From NCBI GenBank assembly GCA_937998355.1, contig CALLDI010000007.1:248001-312000 (forward strand): a stretch of DNA of 64,000 bases, written 5' to 3'. The translations under genes were made by a program, and so were the position numbers. Numbering within the stretch: the stretch's first letter is position 1; each line of letters starts with the position of its first letter. Under the pieces are notes generated by a model. The model was not told the origin of the DNA. It made no database searches and saw only the letters and a list, made by a program, of their open reading frames with translations. Shown piece after piece: positions 17,259-26,192 of this stretch. The DNA is from an uncultured Eggerthella sp. (lineage in GTDB: Bacteria > Actinomycetota > Coriobacteriia > Coriobacteriales > Eggerthellaceae).

Positions 17259-17354
17259 ATTATGTTCGCTCGCTTTCGCAACGAGCATCGCCCATTATAA
17301 CCGCTGAATCAGCGCTCGACAAGAATGACGGGGCTGATTCCTGGAAGATCGGAC

Positions 17355-18422
17355 TTAGTAGCGGACGTACCACATATCCGAATGAACGCCACTGATCGAG
17401 ACGACCGCGCCCGTGTATGGTGCATGGATCATCTGACCGCCACCGATGTAGATGCCCGTGTGGTGGCTGTTGATGCAGATATCGCCCGGCTGCGGGTTGC
17501 TGACACGCGTCCAACCAGCGATGGTGCCCGTAGTGCACCAGTGGTTGCCCATATTGCCCGTCAGGCAATAGCCGACCAGACCAGAGCAGTCGAAGCTGTT
17601 CGGGCCCGCAGCGCCCCACTTGTAGGGCTTGCCGAGCTGAGCATACGCGCGGTCGACGACCGTGTTGCCCGTTACGGTTTGAGGCTTGGAGTTGTTAGCG
17701 GGCTTGGAGCTGCCTGCAGAAGAGGAGCCCGCATTGCCCGAAGAGATGGCCTGCTGTGCTGCAGCTGCTGCTGCCGCGCTGCGTGCTTCTTCTTCCTGGC
17801 GCATGAGTTCTTGTGCTTCAGCGTTCAGATTGTCGTAGACAGCCTGCATCTCTGCAGTGGTCGCCTCAGCTTCGTCTTTGATCTGCTTGGCTTCAGCCGC
17901 TTTATCGGCAGCGACCTGTTCCTGCTGTTCGTATTCGACCTTAGCGGCTTCGACCTTCTCGCGCGATTCCTTGGTCTTGGAGACCAGTTCCGCATCCTTC
18001 TCGTTCATGGTCTCGAGGATATTCCAGTTGGTCGCGAATTCTTCGAAGGTGGAAGCACCCAGGATGACATCCAAGAACGTATTGCCACCCGTGCGGTACA
18101 TACTACGAGCGCGGGTTCCCAGTTCTTCCTGATAACCCTTGATCTTCTCGGTTTCTTCCTGGATCTGTTGTTCAGCCTCTACGACCTTCTGTTCGGCTGC
18201 TTCACGCTCCGCCTCGGCTTCGTAATAATTGTTCGAAGCTTCGTCGAGCGTTGCTTGCATGCTATTGAGCTGATCGAGAGCTGCTTGCGCCTCGGCTTTT
18301 TTCGAGGCTGAAGAGGGCACTGCAGATGCAAGTGAGACGGGCATCATGAGCCCTACGGCCAAGATGGCCGATAAAAATGCAATGAGCAGCGTACGCTTCG
18401 GTGCTACGTTTGTATGCTTCAT
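17355..18422 (-). CDS. Secreted coiled-coil NlpC/P60 peptidoglycan hydrolase
   Basis: A 355-residue exported cell-wall hydrolase of peptidase family C40. A signal peptide (KRTLLIAFLSAILAVGLMMP, cleavage near ASA) is followed by a long coiled coil rich in Glu, Ala and Lys (about 40-215), an Ala/Ser linker, and a C-terminal NlpC/P60 domain. The catalytic Cys is in NSFDCSGLVGYC, and the His residues are in NSHHTGIYIGGG and MIHAPY. This resembles RipA/CwlO-type division hydrolases. The frame is open 46 codons upstream, but GGGAGG before the chosen ATG (about 11 bases) and the signal peptide support the shorter form. It is monocistronic beside tRNA-Pro. Confidence 0.93.
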   Translation of the reverse strand: MKHTNVAPKRTLLIAFLSAILAVGLMMPVSLASAVPSSASKKAEAQAALDQLNSMQATLDEASNNYYEAEAEREAAEQKVVEAEQQIQEETEKIKGYQEELGTRARSMYRTGGNTFLDVILGASTFEEFATNWNILETMNEKDAELVSKTKESREKVEAAKVEYEQQEQVAADKAAEAKQIKDEAEATTAEMQAVYDNLNAEAQELMRQEEEARSAAAAAAAQQAISSGNAGSSSAGSSKPANNSKPQTVTGNTVVDRAYAQLGKPYKWGAAGPNSFDCSGLVGYCLTGNMGNHWCTTGTIAGWTRVSNPQPGDICINSHHTGIYIGGGQMIHAPYTGAVVSISGVHSDMWYVRY

Positions 18423-18572
18423 ACTGTTTGAAAACCTCCCAATAAATGGCATAGTGTTCGTTTCTAAGTGTAAGCTGTGTTTCATACTAGCAGAAATCGT
18501 ACAGGGGAAACAATGCTTGCGACCCCCTATCTCTGCATACTCTCCATAGTTAAGACTCATCTATGCATGGAA

Positions 18573-18611
18573 AAGCGCCGAAACCCCTTGCTCACGGGCG
18601 ATTCGGCGCTT
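18573..18611 (-). terminator. Terminator of nhaA
   Basis: A perfect 10-bp stem (18573-18582 with 18602-18611) and a 19-nt loop, followed on the minus strand by CTTTTCC. It lies 47 bp beyond the nhaA stop and upstream of the NlpC/P60 gene. Confidence 0.75.
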
Positions 18612-18658
18612 GAAGTGCGCATTTGTGAAGAATGTGAGGTTTCTTCAGCAGCAGGGGC

Positions 18659-20359
18659 TCATCGGTCCGTATTTCGCATCGCGGCGCGGTCGCTCTCTTC
18701 TGGTACGGCACGGTGCGGCGAGACCGTGCGCGGGTTGTTCTCCGCCCCTTCGGGAGCATGAAGCTCTGCATCGTGCTTACGACGTTTCACCTCATGAGCA
18801 CCATGCGCCTGCAGGTTCGCATGGTCGGGAATGCGCTCTTCGTAGGTGATGCCTCTGCGCATCGCGATATTGGCCTGGAACAGCAGGAAGGCGAAGCCGA
18901 TGATGCCTGCGAGCAGCGATGCCGAAAGAACGGCGACCTTCGCGACCAAGATCTCGTTCGGATCGACGTAGGCGAGGTTCGCGACGAAGATGGCCATGGT
19001 GAAGCCGACACCACCCAGGAGCGCCGCACCGAAGATGTGCGCCCAGTTCACGTTGCTGGGCAACGACGAGATCTTCAACTTCACGATGAGGAAGCTGAAC
19101 AAGAAGATGCCGATGGGCTTACCGAGCAGCAAGCCTGTGAAGACGCCGAGGAAGACCGGGTCGGAAACGACCCCACCGATGCTCATGCCGCCGAGCGCAA
19201 CATCCGCGTTCGTAAGGGCGAAGAGCGGCAAGATCGCGAAGTATACCCACGGGTAGAGCATGCGCTCGAGACGCGTTGCGGGAGGCACGACCTCCTTCGC
19301 GACGCGCGCAAGGCGCGAGACCTCGTCCAGATAGTCCGACTGACCGAGCACCGGAGCATCGGGCTGGAAATTCTTGCGGATCTCTTTGAGCTGCTTGTTC
19401 GACCAACGCCCGAACGAGAGCAGATCGACGCGCGAGCCTGAGGGGATAGCGAACGCCAGCAGCACGCCCGCGATGGTGGAATGAACGCCTGACATGAACA
19501 CGCAGTACCAGAGCACCACACCGAGCAGCACATAGGGCCACAGCGAATAGAAATGCAGGCGATTGAGCGCCATGAGCGCGATGAGCACCACGAGCGCGCC
19601 CACCAGCCACAAGACCGAGGGTGCGTGCCCGTAGAACACCGCGATGACCACGATGGCGATGATGTCGTCGGCGACGGCGAGCGTCGAGAGGAAGACGCGC
19701 ACGCCCGCAGGCACGCGCGACCCGAGCAGCGCCAAGATACCGAGCGCGAACGCGATGTCGGTCGCAGTGGGAACGCCCCAGCCACTCAACGTTTCGGGGC
19801 TTGCCTGGTTGCACACCACGTAGAAGATGATGGGCACTGCCACGCCGCCGACCGCAGCCCCGACGGGCAAGATGGCCTGACGAACGTTCGTGAGCTCGCC
19901 GACCGTCATCTCGTACTTGATCTCGAGGCCGACCAGCAAGAAGAACAGGCACATGAACACATCGTTGATGATGTGCGCGAGCGACATCGATGCGGTAGTG
20001 ACACCGAACCCAAGCGAGACTTCCGTATGCCAGAACTCCAGGAATGGCCCGTAGGCAGGTGAGTTCGCGACGATGAGCGAAAGGATCGCGCCGAGCAGCA
20101 TGAAGCCCGCGGCCTTAGTGGTGGAGTGCGTGAATTCGAGCAGCTTCAGCCAGCGTCTCTGATGTCCCGACACCTCTTTGATGAAGGGCGACTTATGACC
20201 GTGAGGATTCTCGACGACGCACGAAGCGCCTTGAGCATCGGTAGCATCGTCTGTCTGGAGGGACGCGGCACCCTGCTGTTCTACTTCCGAAGCGGGCATG
20301 TTCTCCGCCTCGTTCGCACGACCAGCGCTCGAGCGTTCTTTCTGCTCGCTATCGACCAT
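18659..20359 (-). CDS. nhaA: Na+/H+ antiporter NhaA
   Basis: Electrogenic sodium/proton antiporter of the cytoplasmic membrane. The 566 residues include an 80-residue hydrophilic N-terminus, the NhaA core with FFLLVGLEIKYEMTVGEL, GWGVPTATDIAFALGILALL and the essential aspartate pair in LAVADDIIAIVVIAVFYG, and a charged cytoplasmic tail. E. coli NhaA has 388 residues, so both ends are extended. AAGGAG five bases before the ATG at 20359 decides the start; Met codons further upstream lack a binding site. Divergent from hpf. Confidence 0.95.
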   Translation of the reverse strand: MVDSEQKERSSAGRANEAENMPASEVEQQGAASLQTDDATDAQGASCVVENPHGHKSPFIKEVSGHQRRWLKLLEFTHSTTKAAGFMLLGAILSLIVANSPAYGPFLEFWHTEVSLGFGVTTASMSLAHIINDVFMCLFFLLVGLEIKYEMTVGELTNVRQAILPVGAAVGGVAVPIIFYVVCNQASPETLSGWGVPTATDIAFALGILALLGSRVPAGVRVFLSTLAVADDIIAIVVIAVFYGHAPSVLWLVGALVVLIALMALNRLHFYSLWPYVLLGVVLWYCVFMSGVHSTIAGVLLAFAIPSGSRVDLLSFGRWSNKQLKEIRKNFQPDAPVLGQSDYLDEVSRLARVAKEVVPPATRLERMLYPWVYFAILPLFALTNADVALGGMSIGGVVSDPVFLGVFTGLLLGKPIGIFLFSFLIVKLKISSLPSNVNWAHIFGAALLGGVGFTMAIFVANLAYVDPNEILVAKVAVLSASLLAGIIGFAFLLFQANIAMRRGITYEERIPDHANLQAHGAHEVKRRKHDAELHAPEGAENNPRTVSPHRAVPEESDRAAMRNTDR

Positions 20360-20543
20360 CGTCTCTCCTTCTTTTCTCGTGCTCATCCGATATATCCGTA
20401 CCCAATTGTAAACCACCTAACAGCACGTCAACTTTTCGGTTGGGTTTCAATAATCATTCCCACAAGCCTTGAAAGATGCGTTAGACTAGCTAGTTGAAAA
20501 AGCGCATTTGAAACGGCGCTCTTAGTAATGAAGGGAAAAGGCT

Positions 20544-21104
20544 ATGGATATCACCGTCACCGGTCGCCGCATGAACGTCTCCGATTCATTGCGCGATTAT
20601 GCGGAAGAGAAGATCGGCAACTCCATGAAGGCAATGGACATCGCTCCGCTTTCCGCTGAAGTTGTTTTACAAGTTGAAAAGAACCCTGCGAATCCGACCC
20701 CTTGCACCTGCGAGGTCACGATGCATGCTAAGGGTCACATCATTCGCGTCGAAGAGAACGAAGAGAGCCTCTTCGCTGCGATCGACGTTGCAGCCGCGAA
20801 GGTTCTGCGCCAGCTGCGCAAGTACAAGACGCGCGTTCTGAACAAGCGTATCGCTAACGAGCCCGTCAAGCAGGCGACCGAGGTCGACTACGATGCTCTG
20901 ATGCAGGAGCTTGCGAGCGAAGACGAAGAGATCGTACGCGTGAAGGAACTCGAGCTGCTTCCCCTCACGGAAGAAGAGGCGCTCATCGAGATCGACCTTC
21001 TGGGTCACGACTTCTTCGCCTATGTCGACCGCGATACCAGCGCGATCCATATCCTGTATCGTCGCTCCAATGGCGGCTATGGCCTGTTAAAGCACATCAA
21101 CTAG
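20544..21104 (+). CDS. hpf: Ribosome hibernation promoting factor, long form
   Basis: Binds the 30S subunit and pairs ribosomes into inactive 100S dimers in stationary phase. Residues 1-100 are the S30AE domain (MDITVTGRRMNVSDSLRDYA, MHAKGHIIRVEEN, DLYAAID-like LFAAIDVAAAKVLRQLRKY). The C-terminal dimerisation domain contains IDLLGHDFFAYVDRDT and YRRSNGGYGLL. At 186 residues it is the long type found in most Gram-positives. AAGGGAAAAGG precedes the ATG. It is monocistronic with its own terminator. Confidence 0.95.
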   Translation: MDITVTGRRMNVSDSLRDYAEEKIGNSMKAMDIAPLSAEVVLQVEKNPANPTPCTCEVTMHAKGHIIRVEENEESLFAAIDVAAAKVLRQLRKYKTRVLNKRIANEPVKQATEVDYDALMQELASEDEEIVRVKELELLPLTEEEALIEIDLLGHDFFAYVDRDTSAIHILYRRSNGGYGLLKHIN

Positions 21105-21132
21105 CCTGCGCGAAATAAACACCAGCGCTTCC

Positions 21133-21162
21133 AAGCGGCTCGAGCGATCGGGCCGCTTTTTC
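21133..21162 (+). terminator. Terminator of hpf
   Basis: AAGCGGC (21133-21139) pairs with GCCGCTT (21152-21158), and the T run TTTTTCG follows. It lies 28 bp past the hpf stop. Confidence 0.78.
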
Positions 21163-21206
21163 GTTGTCGATATCTTCGTGAGGGCGATCTCTTGTGCCAA
21201 GGATCG

Positions 21207-22067
21207 CTAGTCGGTGACGCCTTCGTTCTGATAGCGCGAGAGGAATGCCTTGGTGCGGTTGTGCTGCGGAGCGTTGATCACTTCATCGGGCGTGCCCTCT
21301 TCCACGATCACACCGCCGTCCATGAAGATGATCTTGTCGGAAACATCACGCGCGAATGCCATCTCGTGCGTGACGATGACCATGGTCATGTGCTCTTCAG
21401 CGAGCGCACGAATGACCTTCAGAACCTCTTGGGTGAGCTCGGGGTCGAGCGCAGAGGTGGGCTCGTCGAAGAAGAGGATGTCGGGCTGCAAACACAATGC
21501 GCGCGCGATGGCGACACGCTGCTGCTGACCACCGGAAAGCTCACAAGGATATGCATCTTCCCTGCCTTCCAGGCCCATCTGCTTCAGGAGCGTACGCGCC
21601 AGCTGCTCGGTCTTGGTCTTGTCCTTCTTCTGGACGACGAGCGGGGCTTCCATCACGTTGCGCAGCACCGAATAATGTGGGAAGAGGTTGAAATTCTGGA
21701 ACACCAGGCCGAAGCGCTCGCGCGCCTGCTTCTCGACCTCTTTGCCACTGTAGCGCGCCTTGCCCGACGCATCGTTTTCGGCAACGGTCAGATCGCCATA
21801 ACGAAGCGCGCCCGATTCGAAGGTCTCGAGCAGCGTGCAGCAACGCAGCAGCGTCGATTTGCCCGAGCCAGAAGGCCCGATGATGGAGATGACCTCGCCG
21901 GGATGAACGTCGAAGGAGATGTCCTTGAGCACCATCGTATCGCCGAAGCTCTTCTCGAGATGGTCGACCGAGAGCACTGTCGTACCCGCCGAGGCTTCTG
22001 CCTGAGTCGGGGCTTCTGCCTGAATATCTTGCTGTTCGTCGTTCATCGTCAGATCCTGATCCGCCAT
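21207..22067 (-). CDS. glnQ: Polar amino-acid ABC transporter ATP-binding protein
   Basis: ATPase subunit of an importer of the glutamine/polar amino-acid class. Walker A is GPSGSGKST, the Q-loop VFQNFNLFPH, the signature LSGGQQQRVAIARAL and Walker B ILFFDEPTSALDP. The glnQ label means the family, not a proven substrate. The first 40 residues are an Ala/Glu/Gln-rich extension. The start is uncertain: ATG 22067 was chosen, but ATG 22046, with AGGA eight bases upstream, is as good. It is the last gene of glnH-glnP-glnQ, about 50 bp after the permease. Confidence 0.93.
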   Translation of the reverse strand: MADQDLTMNDEQQDIQAEAPTQAEASAGTTVLSVDHLEKSFGDTMVLKDISFDVHPGEVISIIGPSGSGKSTLLRCCTLLETFESGALRYGDLTVAENDASGKARYSGKEVEKQARERFGLVFQNFNLFPHYSVLRNVMEAPLVVQKKDKTKTEQLARTLLKQMGLEGREDAYPCELSGGQQQRVAIARALCLQPDILFFDEPTSALDPELTQEVLKVIRALAEEHMTMVIVTHEMAFARDVSDKIIFMDGGVIVEEGTPDEVINAPQHNRTKAFLSRYQNEGVTD

Positions 22068-22118
22068 CTTCTTCTCGATCCTTCCTTCGCTTTCCCGACC
22101 CATTCAGGAGGCGGTTCG

Positions 22119-22772
22119 CTAGTCGTGATAATAAGCCAGTCGCTTCTCGATGCGCGAGATCGCGAATTCCACCACGAAGGTGAACACCCAGTAGAACACC
22201 GCTGCGACGACGAATGCCGTGAGCGTGCCCTGCGAGGAGACGATCGCACGGGCCGTGGTGAACATCTCCGCAACGCCGATGGTGAACGCCAGCGACGTGT
22301 CCTTCACCAGCACGATGACCTCGTTGCCGAGCGCGGGCACGATGCGTTTGAACACCTGCGGGAAGATGATGCGCACGAACGTTTGAACCTTGCTGTAGCC
22401 CAGTATCTCGGCAGCTTCGTACTGACCGCGCGGGATGGACTGGATACCGCTTCGATAGATCTCCGCGAAGTAAGCAGAATAGTTCATGATGAACGCGACC
22501 GCGCACGCGCCGAACTTCCATTCCATGGAAAGCTGCACGCCGAAGATGTAGTAGGGCGCGAAGAAGATGAACATGAGCTGCAGCATGAGCGGCGTGCCAC
22601 GCATGATGGAGATGTACAAGCGAAAGAGATATGAGACGGGGCGGAAACGGCACATACGACCGACCGCGACCAGCACACCGAGCGGTAATGCGCCGATGAG
22701 CGTGACGAAGAAGAGCTGCAGCGTGACCAAGAAGCCTTCGCCGAGCATTGCGAGCATTGTGGTGAATTCCAT
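22119..22772 (-). CDS. glnP: Polar amino-acid ABC transporter permease
   Basis: Membrane subunit of 217 residues with about five helices. The family signature is YSAYFAEIYRSGIQSIPRGQ followed by EAAEILG, the EAA loop that contacts the ATPase. The N-terminal LVTLQLFFVTLIGALPLG is typical of HisM/GlnP proteins. GAAGG lies seven bases before the ATG. It stands between the binding-protein gene and the ATPase gene, and is separated from the former by a large hairpin. Confidence 0.93.
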   Translation of the reverse strand: MEFTTMLAMLGEGFLVTLQLFFVTLIGALPLGVLVAVGRMCRFRPVSYLFRLYISIMRGTPLMLQLMFIFFAPYYIFGVQLSMEWKFGACAVAFIMNYSAYFAEIYRSGIQSIPRGQYEAAEILGYSKVQTFVRIIFPQVFKRIVPALGNEVIVLVKDTSLAFTIGVAEMFTTARAIVSSQGTLTAFVVAAVFYWVFTFVVEFAISRIEKRLAYYHD

Positions 22773-22798
22773 AGTCTGACCTTCGAGAAAGAGACGAC

Positions 22799-22860
22799 GA
22801 AAGCCCTGGAGCTTCGAGGGATCGTGCTGGCACGATGCCCCTCGCTAGTTCCAGGGCTTT
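22799..22860 (-). terminator. Large hairpin between glnH and glnP (partial terminator)
   Basis: A 60-nt stem-loop: AAAGCCCTGGA at the left end pairs with TCCAGGGCTTT at the right, with further pairing of GAGGG/CCCTC and ATCGTGC/GCACGAT inside. The minus-strand U run after it is weak (CTTTCGTCG). It would allow partial read-through and stabilise the binding-protein message. Confidence 0.65.
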
Positions 22861-22899
22861 GCGTTATGCATGAGGCTTACTGCCGCAGGCGCGGCAAGC

Positions 22900-23754
22900 T
22901 TACTTGAGCACCCACTTGTCGATGGAGATCTCTTCGGGGTAGTGAGAAGCGATCTCTTCGATGGTGCCATCGTTGTAGAGTTCGATGAGCGCGGACTGGA
23001 TCTGCTCGACCAGTTCGGTGTTGCCCTTCTTGGCGCCAACGCCATAGTTCTCAGAAGAGACGACCTCGTCGAGGATCACATAGCCATCCTTGCCAGCGAT
23101 GAGAGACTGGGCGGTCGGGTAGTCGATCGCAACAGCGTCGCATGCGCCACTTTCGAGCTGCATGAGAGCGGTCTGATATTCAGGAGCGGTCTCGAGCGCA
23201 CCGAGCGTGGAACCGAGAGAATCGTAATAGTCGCCACCTTCAGCCAGGTTATCGTAGGCAGGAGAGTTGACCTGTGCGACCACGGTCTTGCCTGCAAGAT
23301 CGGAGAGGCTGTTGATGTTGGAGCCTTCACGAACCAGGATGACCTGATCGTTCAGATAGTAAGGATCGGTGAATTCGTAAGCGTCTTCACGACCTTCGAT
23401 GGTGAAGCCGTTCCAGATGACATCGATGGTGCCAGAATCGATCTGAGCATCCTTCGTGTCCCAATCGATCGGGGAAAGTTCGATCTCCCAGCCATTCTTA
23501 TCGGCAACAGCCTGAGCGAGCTCGAGGTCGAAACCGGTGTACTCGCCGTTATCGTCCTTGTAGCCGAAAGGCTTGAAGGTCTCGTCGAAACCGACGACGA
23601 ACTTGCCGTCTTCACCCAGATATTCAGGTGCTTCAGAAGAAGACTTGGACTCGCTCGAAGAGCAGCCCGTGAGCGCGACCGCAGAAAGGCAGACAGCGCA
23701 AGCCACACCGACGATCATCAGTAATAGCTTTTTCATGTTTACCGCTTTGCTCAT
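22900..23754 (-). CDS. glnH: Polar amino-acid ABC transporter substrate-binding lipoprotein
   Basis: Periplasmic-binding-protein type 3 lipoprotein of 284 residues. The lipobox VALTGC places the lipidated Cys at about residue 31, followed by a Ser-rich linker. The binding domain has FKPFGYKDDNGEYTGFDLEL, DVIWNGFTIEGRED, VILVREGSNINSLSDLAGK and DAVAIDYPTAQSL. AGAGGT lies four bases before the first ATG, favouring it over Met7. It is the first gene of the importer operon, and a hairpin (23798-23816) lies in its upstream region. Confidence 0.94.
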   Translation of the reverse strand: MSKAVNMKKLLLMIVGVACAVCLSAVALTGCSSSESKSSSEAPEYLGEDGKFVVGFDETFKPFGYKDDNGEYTGFDLELAQAVADKNGWEIELSPIDWDTKDAQIDSGTIDVIWNGFTIEGREDAYEFTDPYYLNDQVILVREGSNINSLSDLAGKTVVAQVNSPAYDNLAEGGDYYDSLGSTLGALETAPEYQTALMQLESGACDAVAIDYPTAQSLIAGKDGYVILDEVVSSENYGVGAKKGNTELVEQIQSALIELYNDGTIEEIASHYPEEISIDKWVLK

Positions 23755-23797
23755 ATTTACCTCTTTGCTATAGGTTTTCTACACTTTAGCCATAACA

Positions 23798-23816
23798 GCG
23801 CCGTGCGAAGCGGCGC
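23798..23816. promoter_or_regulatory. Hairpin in the divergent glnH/GNAT promoter region
   Basis: GCGCCG (23798-23803) pairs with CGGCGC (23811-23816). The sequence CACTTTAGC occurs on each side (23782-23790 and 23833-23841). These are possible regulatory sites in the 105-bp gap; no regulator is known. Confidence 0.35.
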
Positions 23817-23859
23817 GGTCCATTGGCCTTACCACTTTAGCACTATGGAGCGTTAAAGC

Positions 23860-24483
23860 ATGAATACTATAGCACGTAACGACGAAAGCGCCATAAGAAT
23901 TCGCCTGGCGACCCCGCAGGATGCGGCTGCTATCTGCGATATCTACACCCCGTACGTGCTGACGACCGCGGTCACGTTCGATATCACGCCGCCCACCGTG
24001 GAAGAGATGGCCACCAAGATCGCGACGATCCTCGAAATGCGGCCGTTCCTCGTCGCTGAAGAGAATGGGGTGATCCTCGGTTTCTCTTATGCCTCAGCCT
24101 TCCGACCGCGCGAGGCGTACGTGCATGCGATCGAGACCTCGGTCTACATTCGTCAGGATCACAAGGCCAAGGGGCTCGGACGCAGGCTCTATACCGCCCT
24201 CGAAGACATCCTGCGCCTGCAGCACGTCTTCACCGCGAACGCCTGCATCTCGTATATCGATCCCGTGGACGAGTACTCCCCTGCGACGAGCCGTTTGTTC
24301 CACGAGCGCATGGGCTACGAACAGTGCGCGCATTTCCCTAACTGCGGGCGCAAGTTCGATCGTTGGTATGGCGTCATCTGGATGCAGAAGAAGCTCTCGC
24401 CCATCCCCGAAACGCCTGAAGATTTCATCCCATTGCCTTCACTGGATCAGGCCGTTGTACAGGATATCCTGAACAACGCGTAG
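23860..24483 (+). CDS. GNAT acetyltransferase, Pat/MnaT-like
   Basis: A 207-residue cytoplasmic N-acetyltransferase of the phosphinothricin/methionine-sulfone acetyltransferase type. Typical features are IRLATPQDAAAICDIYTPYV, VTFDITPPTVEEM, EENGVILGFSYASAFRPREAY, the acetyl-CoA loop DHKAKGLGRRLYTAL, and RLFHERMGYE plus HFPNCGRKFDRWYGVIWM. The C-terminus runs about 20 residues beyond the core. GGAG lies nine bases before the ATG. The natural substrate (an amino acid or analogue) cannot be read. It is convergent with the DHA2 transporter, six bases apart. Confidence 0.88.
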   Translation: MNTIARNDESAIRIRLATPQDAAAICDIYTPYVLTTAVTFDITPPTVEEMATKIATILEMRPFLVAEENGVILGFSYASAFRPREAYVHAIETSVYIRQDHKAKGLGRRLYTALEDILRLQHVFTANACISYIDPVDEYSPATSRLFHERMGYEQCAHFPNCGRKFDRWYGVIWMQKKLSPIPETPEDFIPLPSLDQAVVQDILNNA

Positions 24484-24489
24484 CCGATT

Positions 24490-25875
24490 CTAGCGAACGC
24501 GCGCGAGTACGGTGATGAACAGCAGAAACGCGAAAAGGCCTGAGAAGCCGAGCGCCAGCTGAAAACCGAGCGTGGGCGAGCCGAGGAACTGAGAGCCGAG
24601 CGTGATGAGCAAGACCATGAACGCCGTTCCCATCGAGGCCACTGCCTGACGAACCGCCGTGCTGAACGATGAGGCATCGGTCATCAGCTCTCCTGGCAGG
24701 TCCTCCATGCTCCACGACGTGAGCGGGCTGATGAGTCCTGACACGCCACAAGCACGAATTCCCTGCAGCAATAAGATGACCCAGAACGCCGTCGTTACGT
24801 CGATGAACGCCATCGCGATCGAGCCTATGGCCAAGCACGCACCGAAGAACAACACCACGGGACGCGCATGGAGCTTGTCGGTCAAATAGCCCGCGAGCGG
24901 GTTGATGAAGAGCGCGGCGATGGTACCCGGTAGAAGCGCGAGACCCGCCTCGAGCGCGCTGCCGCCCCAGACATTCTCGACGAAGAGCGGGATGATGAGC
25001 GTGATGCCCATGAAGCTGGTGTAGAGGAAGTTCGACGCCCAGAAACCGACCGTGAATTTCTTCGAACGGAAGATGTCCATGCTGATGAGCGGATCGTCGA
25101 TGCGCTTCTGGCGCCTGATGAAGAGCACGAGCGCGATCGCACCGACCATGAGCGGAACCCAGATGGTGACGATCGTAGAGCCCGTATCCGACGCGTTCGA
25201 GAATCCGAGCAGCAAGAACCCAAAGCCGATAGCAGAGAGCACGAGCGAGAGCACATCGAGGGAGGCGCGACGTTCGATACGCGGACCAGGCTTGATGCTC
25301 ACGCATGCGAAGACGATGAGCAAGGCCATGATGACGCCTAAGATGACGAAGAGGCTGCGCCAGCCCGAGGCGGTGATGAGATAACCACCGACGGTCGGTC
25401 CGATGTTAGGCGCGAAGCCGAGCGCGATGCCCGCGATGCCCATGACCGTCGCGCGCCTGTTCGGCGGAAACGAGGTCATGATGACGCTCATCATCATGGG
25501 CATGAGGATGCCTGACGATATTGCCTGGAGCACACGGCCGGCTAAGAGGACGATGAACGCGGTCGCGAAGATGTCGATGATGCAGCCTGCTAAGAAGAGG
25601 CCGAGCGAGAAGACGATGAGCCCTTTGAGCGAGAAGCGACGCATCAGGAACGTGACCACCGGCACCGTGATGCCGAGCACGAGCATGTAGAGCGTGGTGA
25701 CCCACTGCCCGAGCGCCATATCGACCTTGAAATCGGTCGCGATACCGCCGAACATCGCATTCATGGCGGTTTGCGAAAGGTTGCCGAGCGCAGAACCGAG
25801 AATGATGATGACGACCGGGATGATGATGTACGAACCGACGCGATCGCTGCGCGAAGCGTCTTTGCGTGGCGTCAT
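24490..25875 (-). CDS. DHA2-family MFS drug-efflux-type transporter
   Basis: A 461-residue permease. LSQTAMNAMFGGIATDF and QWVTTLYMLVLGITVPVVTF match motifs of the EmrB/QacA (DHA2) branch, as does GRVLQAISSGILMPMMMSV (motif C region). NIGPTVGGYL follows. Fourteen or so hydrophobic segments are evident. AGGAG five bases before ATG 25875 decides the start. No fused domain is present, in contrast to the CBS-bearing paralogues at 39-41 kb and 47-49 kb. No regulator gene is adjacent. The substrate is unknown. Confidence 0.88.
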   Translation of the reverse strand: MTPRKDASRSDRVGSYIIIPVVIIILGSALGNLSQTAMNAMFGGIATDFKVDMALGQWVTTLYMLVLGITVPVVTFLMRRFSLKGLIVFSLGLFLAGCIIDIFATAFIVLLAGRVLQAISSGILMPMMMSVIMTSFPPNRRATVMGIAGIALGFAPNIGPTVGGYLITASGWRSLFVILGVIMALLIVFACVSIKPGPRIERRASLDVLSLVLSAIGFGFLLLGFSNASDTGSTIVTIWVPLMVGAIALVLFIRRQKRIDDPLISMDIFRSKKFTVGFWASNFLYTSFMGITLIIPLFVENVWGGSALEAGLALLPGTIAALFINPLAGYLTDKLHARPVVLFFGACLAIGSIAMAFIDVTTAFWVILLLQGIRACGVSGLISPLTSWSMEDLPGELMTDASSFSTAVRQAVASMGTAFMVLLITLGSQFLGSPTLGFQLALGFSGLFAFLLFITVLARVR

Positions 25876-25966
25876 CTCGTCTCCTCTCGTCCGCCCTCTC
25901 ATCTTCTAGCTTCTCATCTTAGCGCATCTTGCATACGTCCTGTTCAATACGGCATTGAGGCGTTCA

Positions 25967-25989
25967 TGAACTGACATCGTTGCAGTTCA
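25967..25989. promoter_or_regulatory. Hairpin upstream of the yhdT-panF operon
   Basis: TGAACTG (25967-25973) pairs with CAGTTCA (25983-25989). It lies in the 285-bp gap between the DHA2 transporter start and yhdT. No T run follows, so it may be an operator rather than a terminator. Confidence 0.35.
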
Positions 25990-26049
25990 AAGGGCATCTT
26001 TGGCGATCAAAGCTTACAAACGCATGACAAAATGTCGGTCGTTCTAGCC

Positions 26050-26078
26050 AAACTGGGCAAAAAACCCTAAACTGGGCA
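26050..26078 (+). promoter_or_regulatory. Direct-repeat operator candidate upstream of yhdT-panF
   Basis: AAACTGGGCA occurs at 26050-26059 and again at 26069-26078, a 19-bp period. It precedes the small ORF at 26106 and the yhdT start at 26161. Confidence 0.45.
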
Positions 26079-26105
26079 TCTCTGACCATTAGAACGGGAG
26101 CCTGG

Positions 26106-26192
26106 ATGAGCGACCCCTCCTTCACGCTCATGTCTCCCTTAGAAAGCGAAAGTCGAGTACATGCTCTACCGCGAGCGCATGCGTCAAGCTAA
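26106..26192 (+). CDS. Possible 28-residue leader ORF overlapping yhdT
   Basis: ATG with GGGAG close upstream opens a 28-codon frame that ends inside yhdT, in a different frame. Its binding site is better than that of yhdT itself, so it could couple translation of yhdT. There is no homology I recognise; it may be chance. Confidence 0.25.
   Translation: MSDPSFTLMSPLESESRVHALPRAHASS

Noticed and set aside
21192..22634. A 480-codon plus-strand frame across the ABC transporter genes
   Set aside because: Antisense of glnQ and glnP, with no protein features.
24490..25875. A defence or resistance island around the GNAT and DHA2 genes
   Set aside because: Two common housekeeping-type families in a convergent pair, with no integrase, transposase or composition break.
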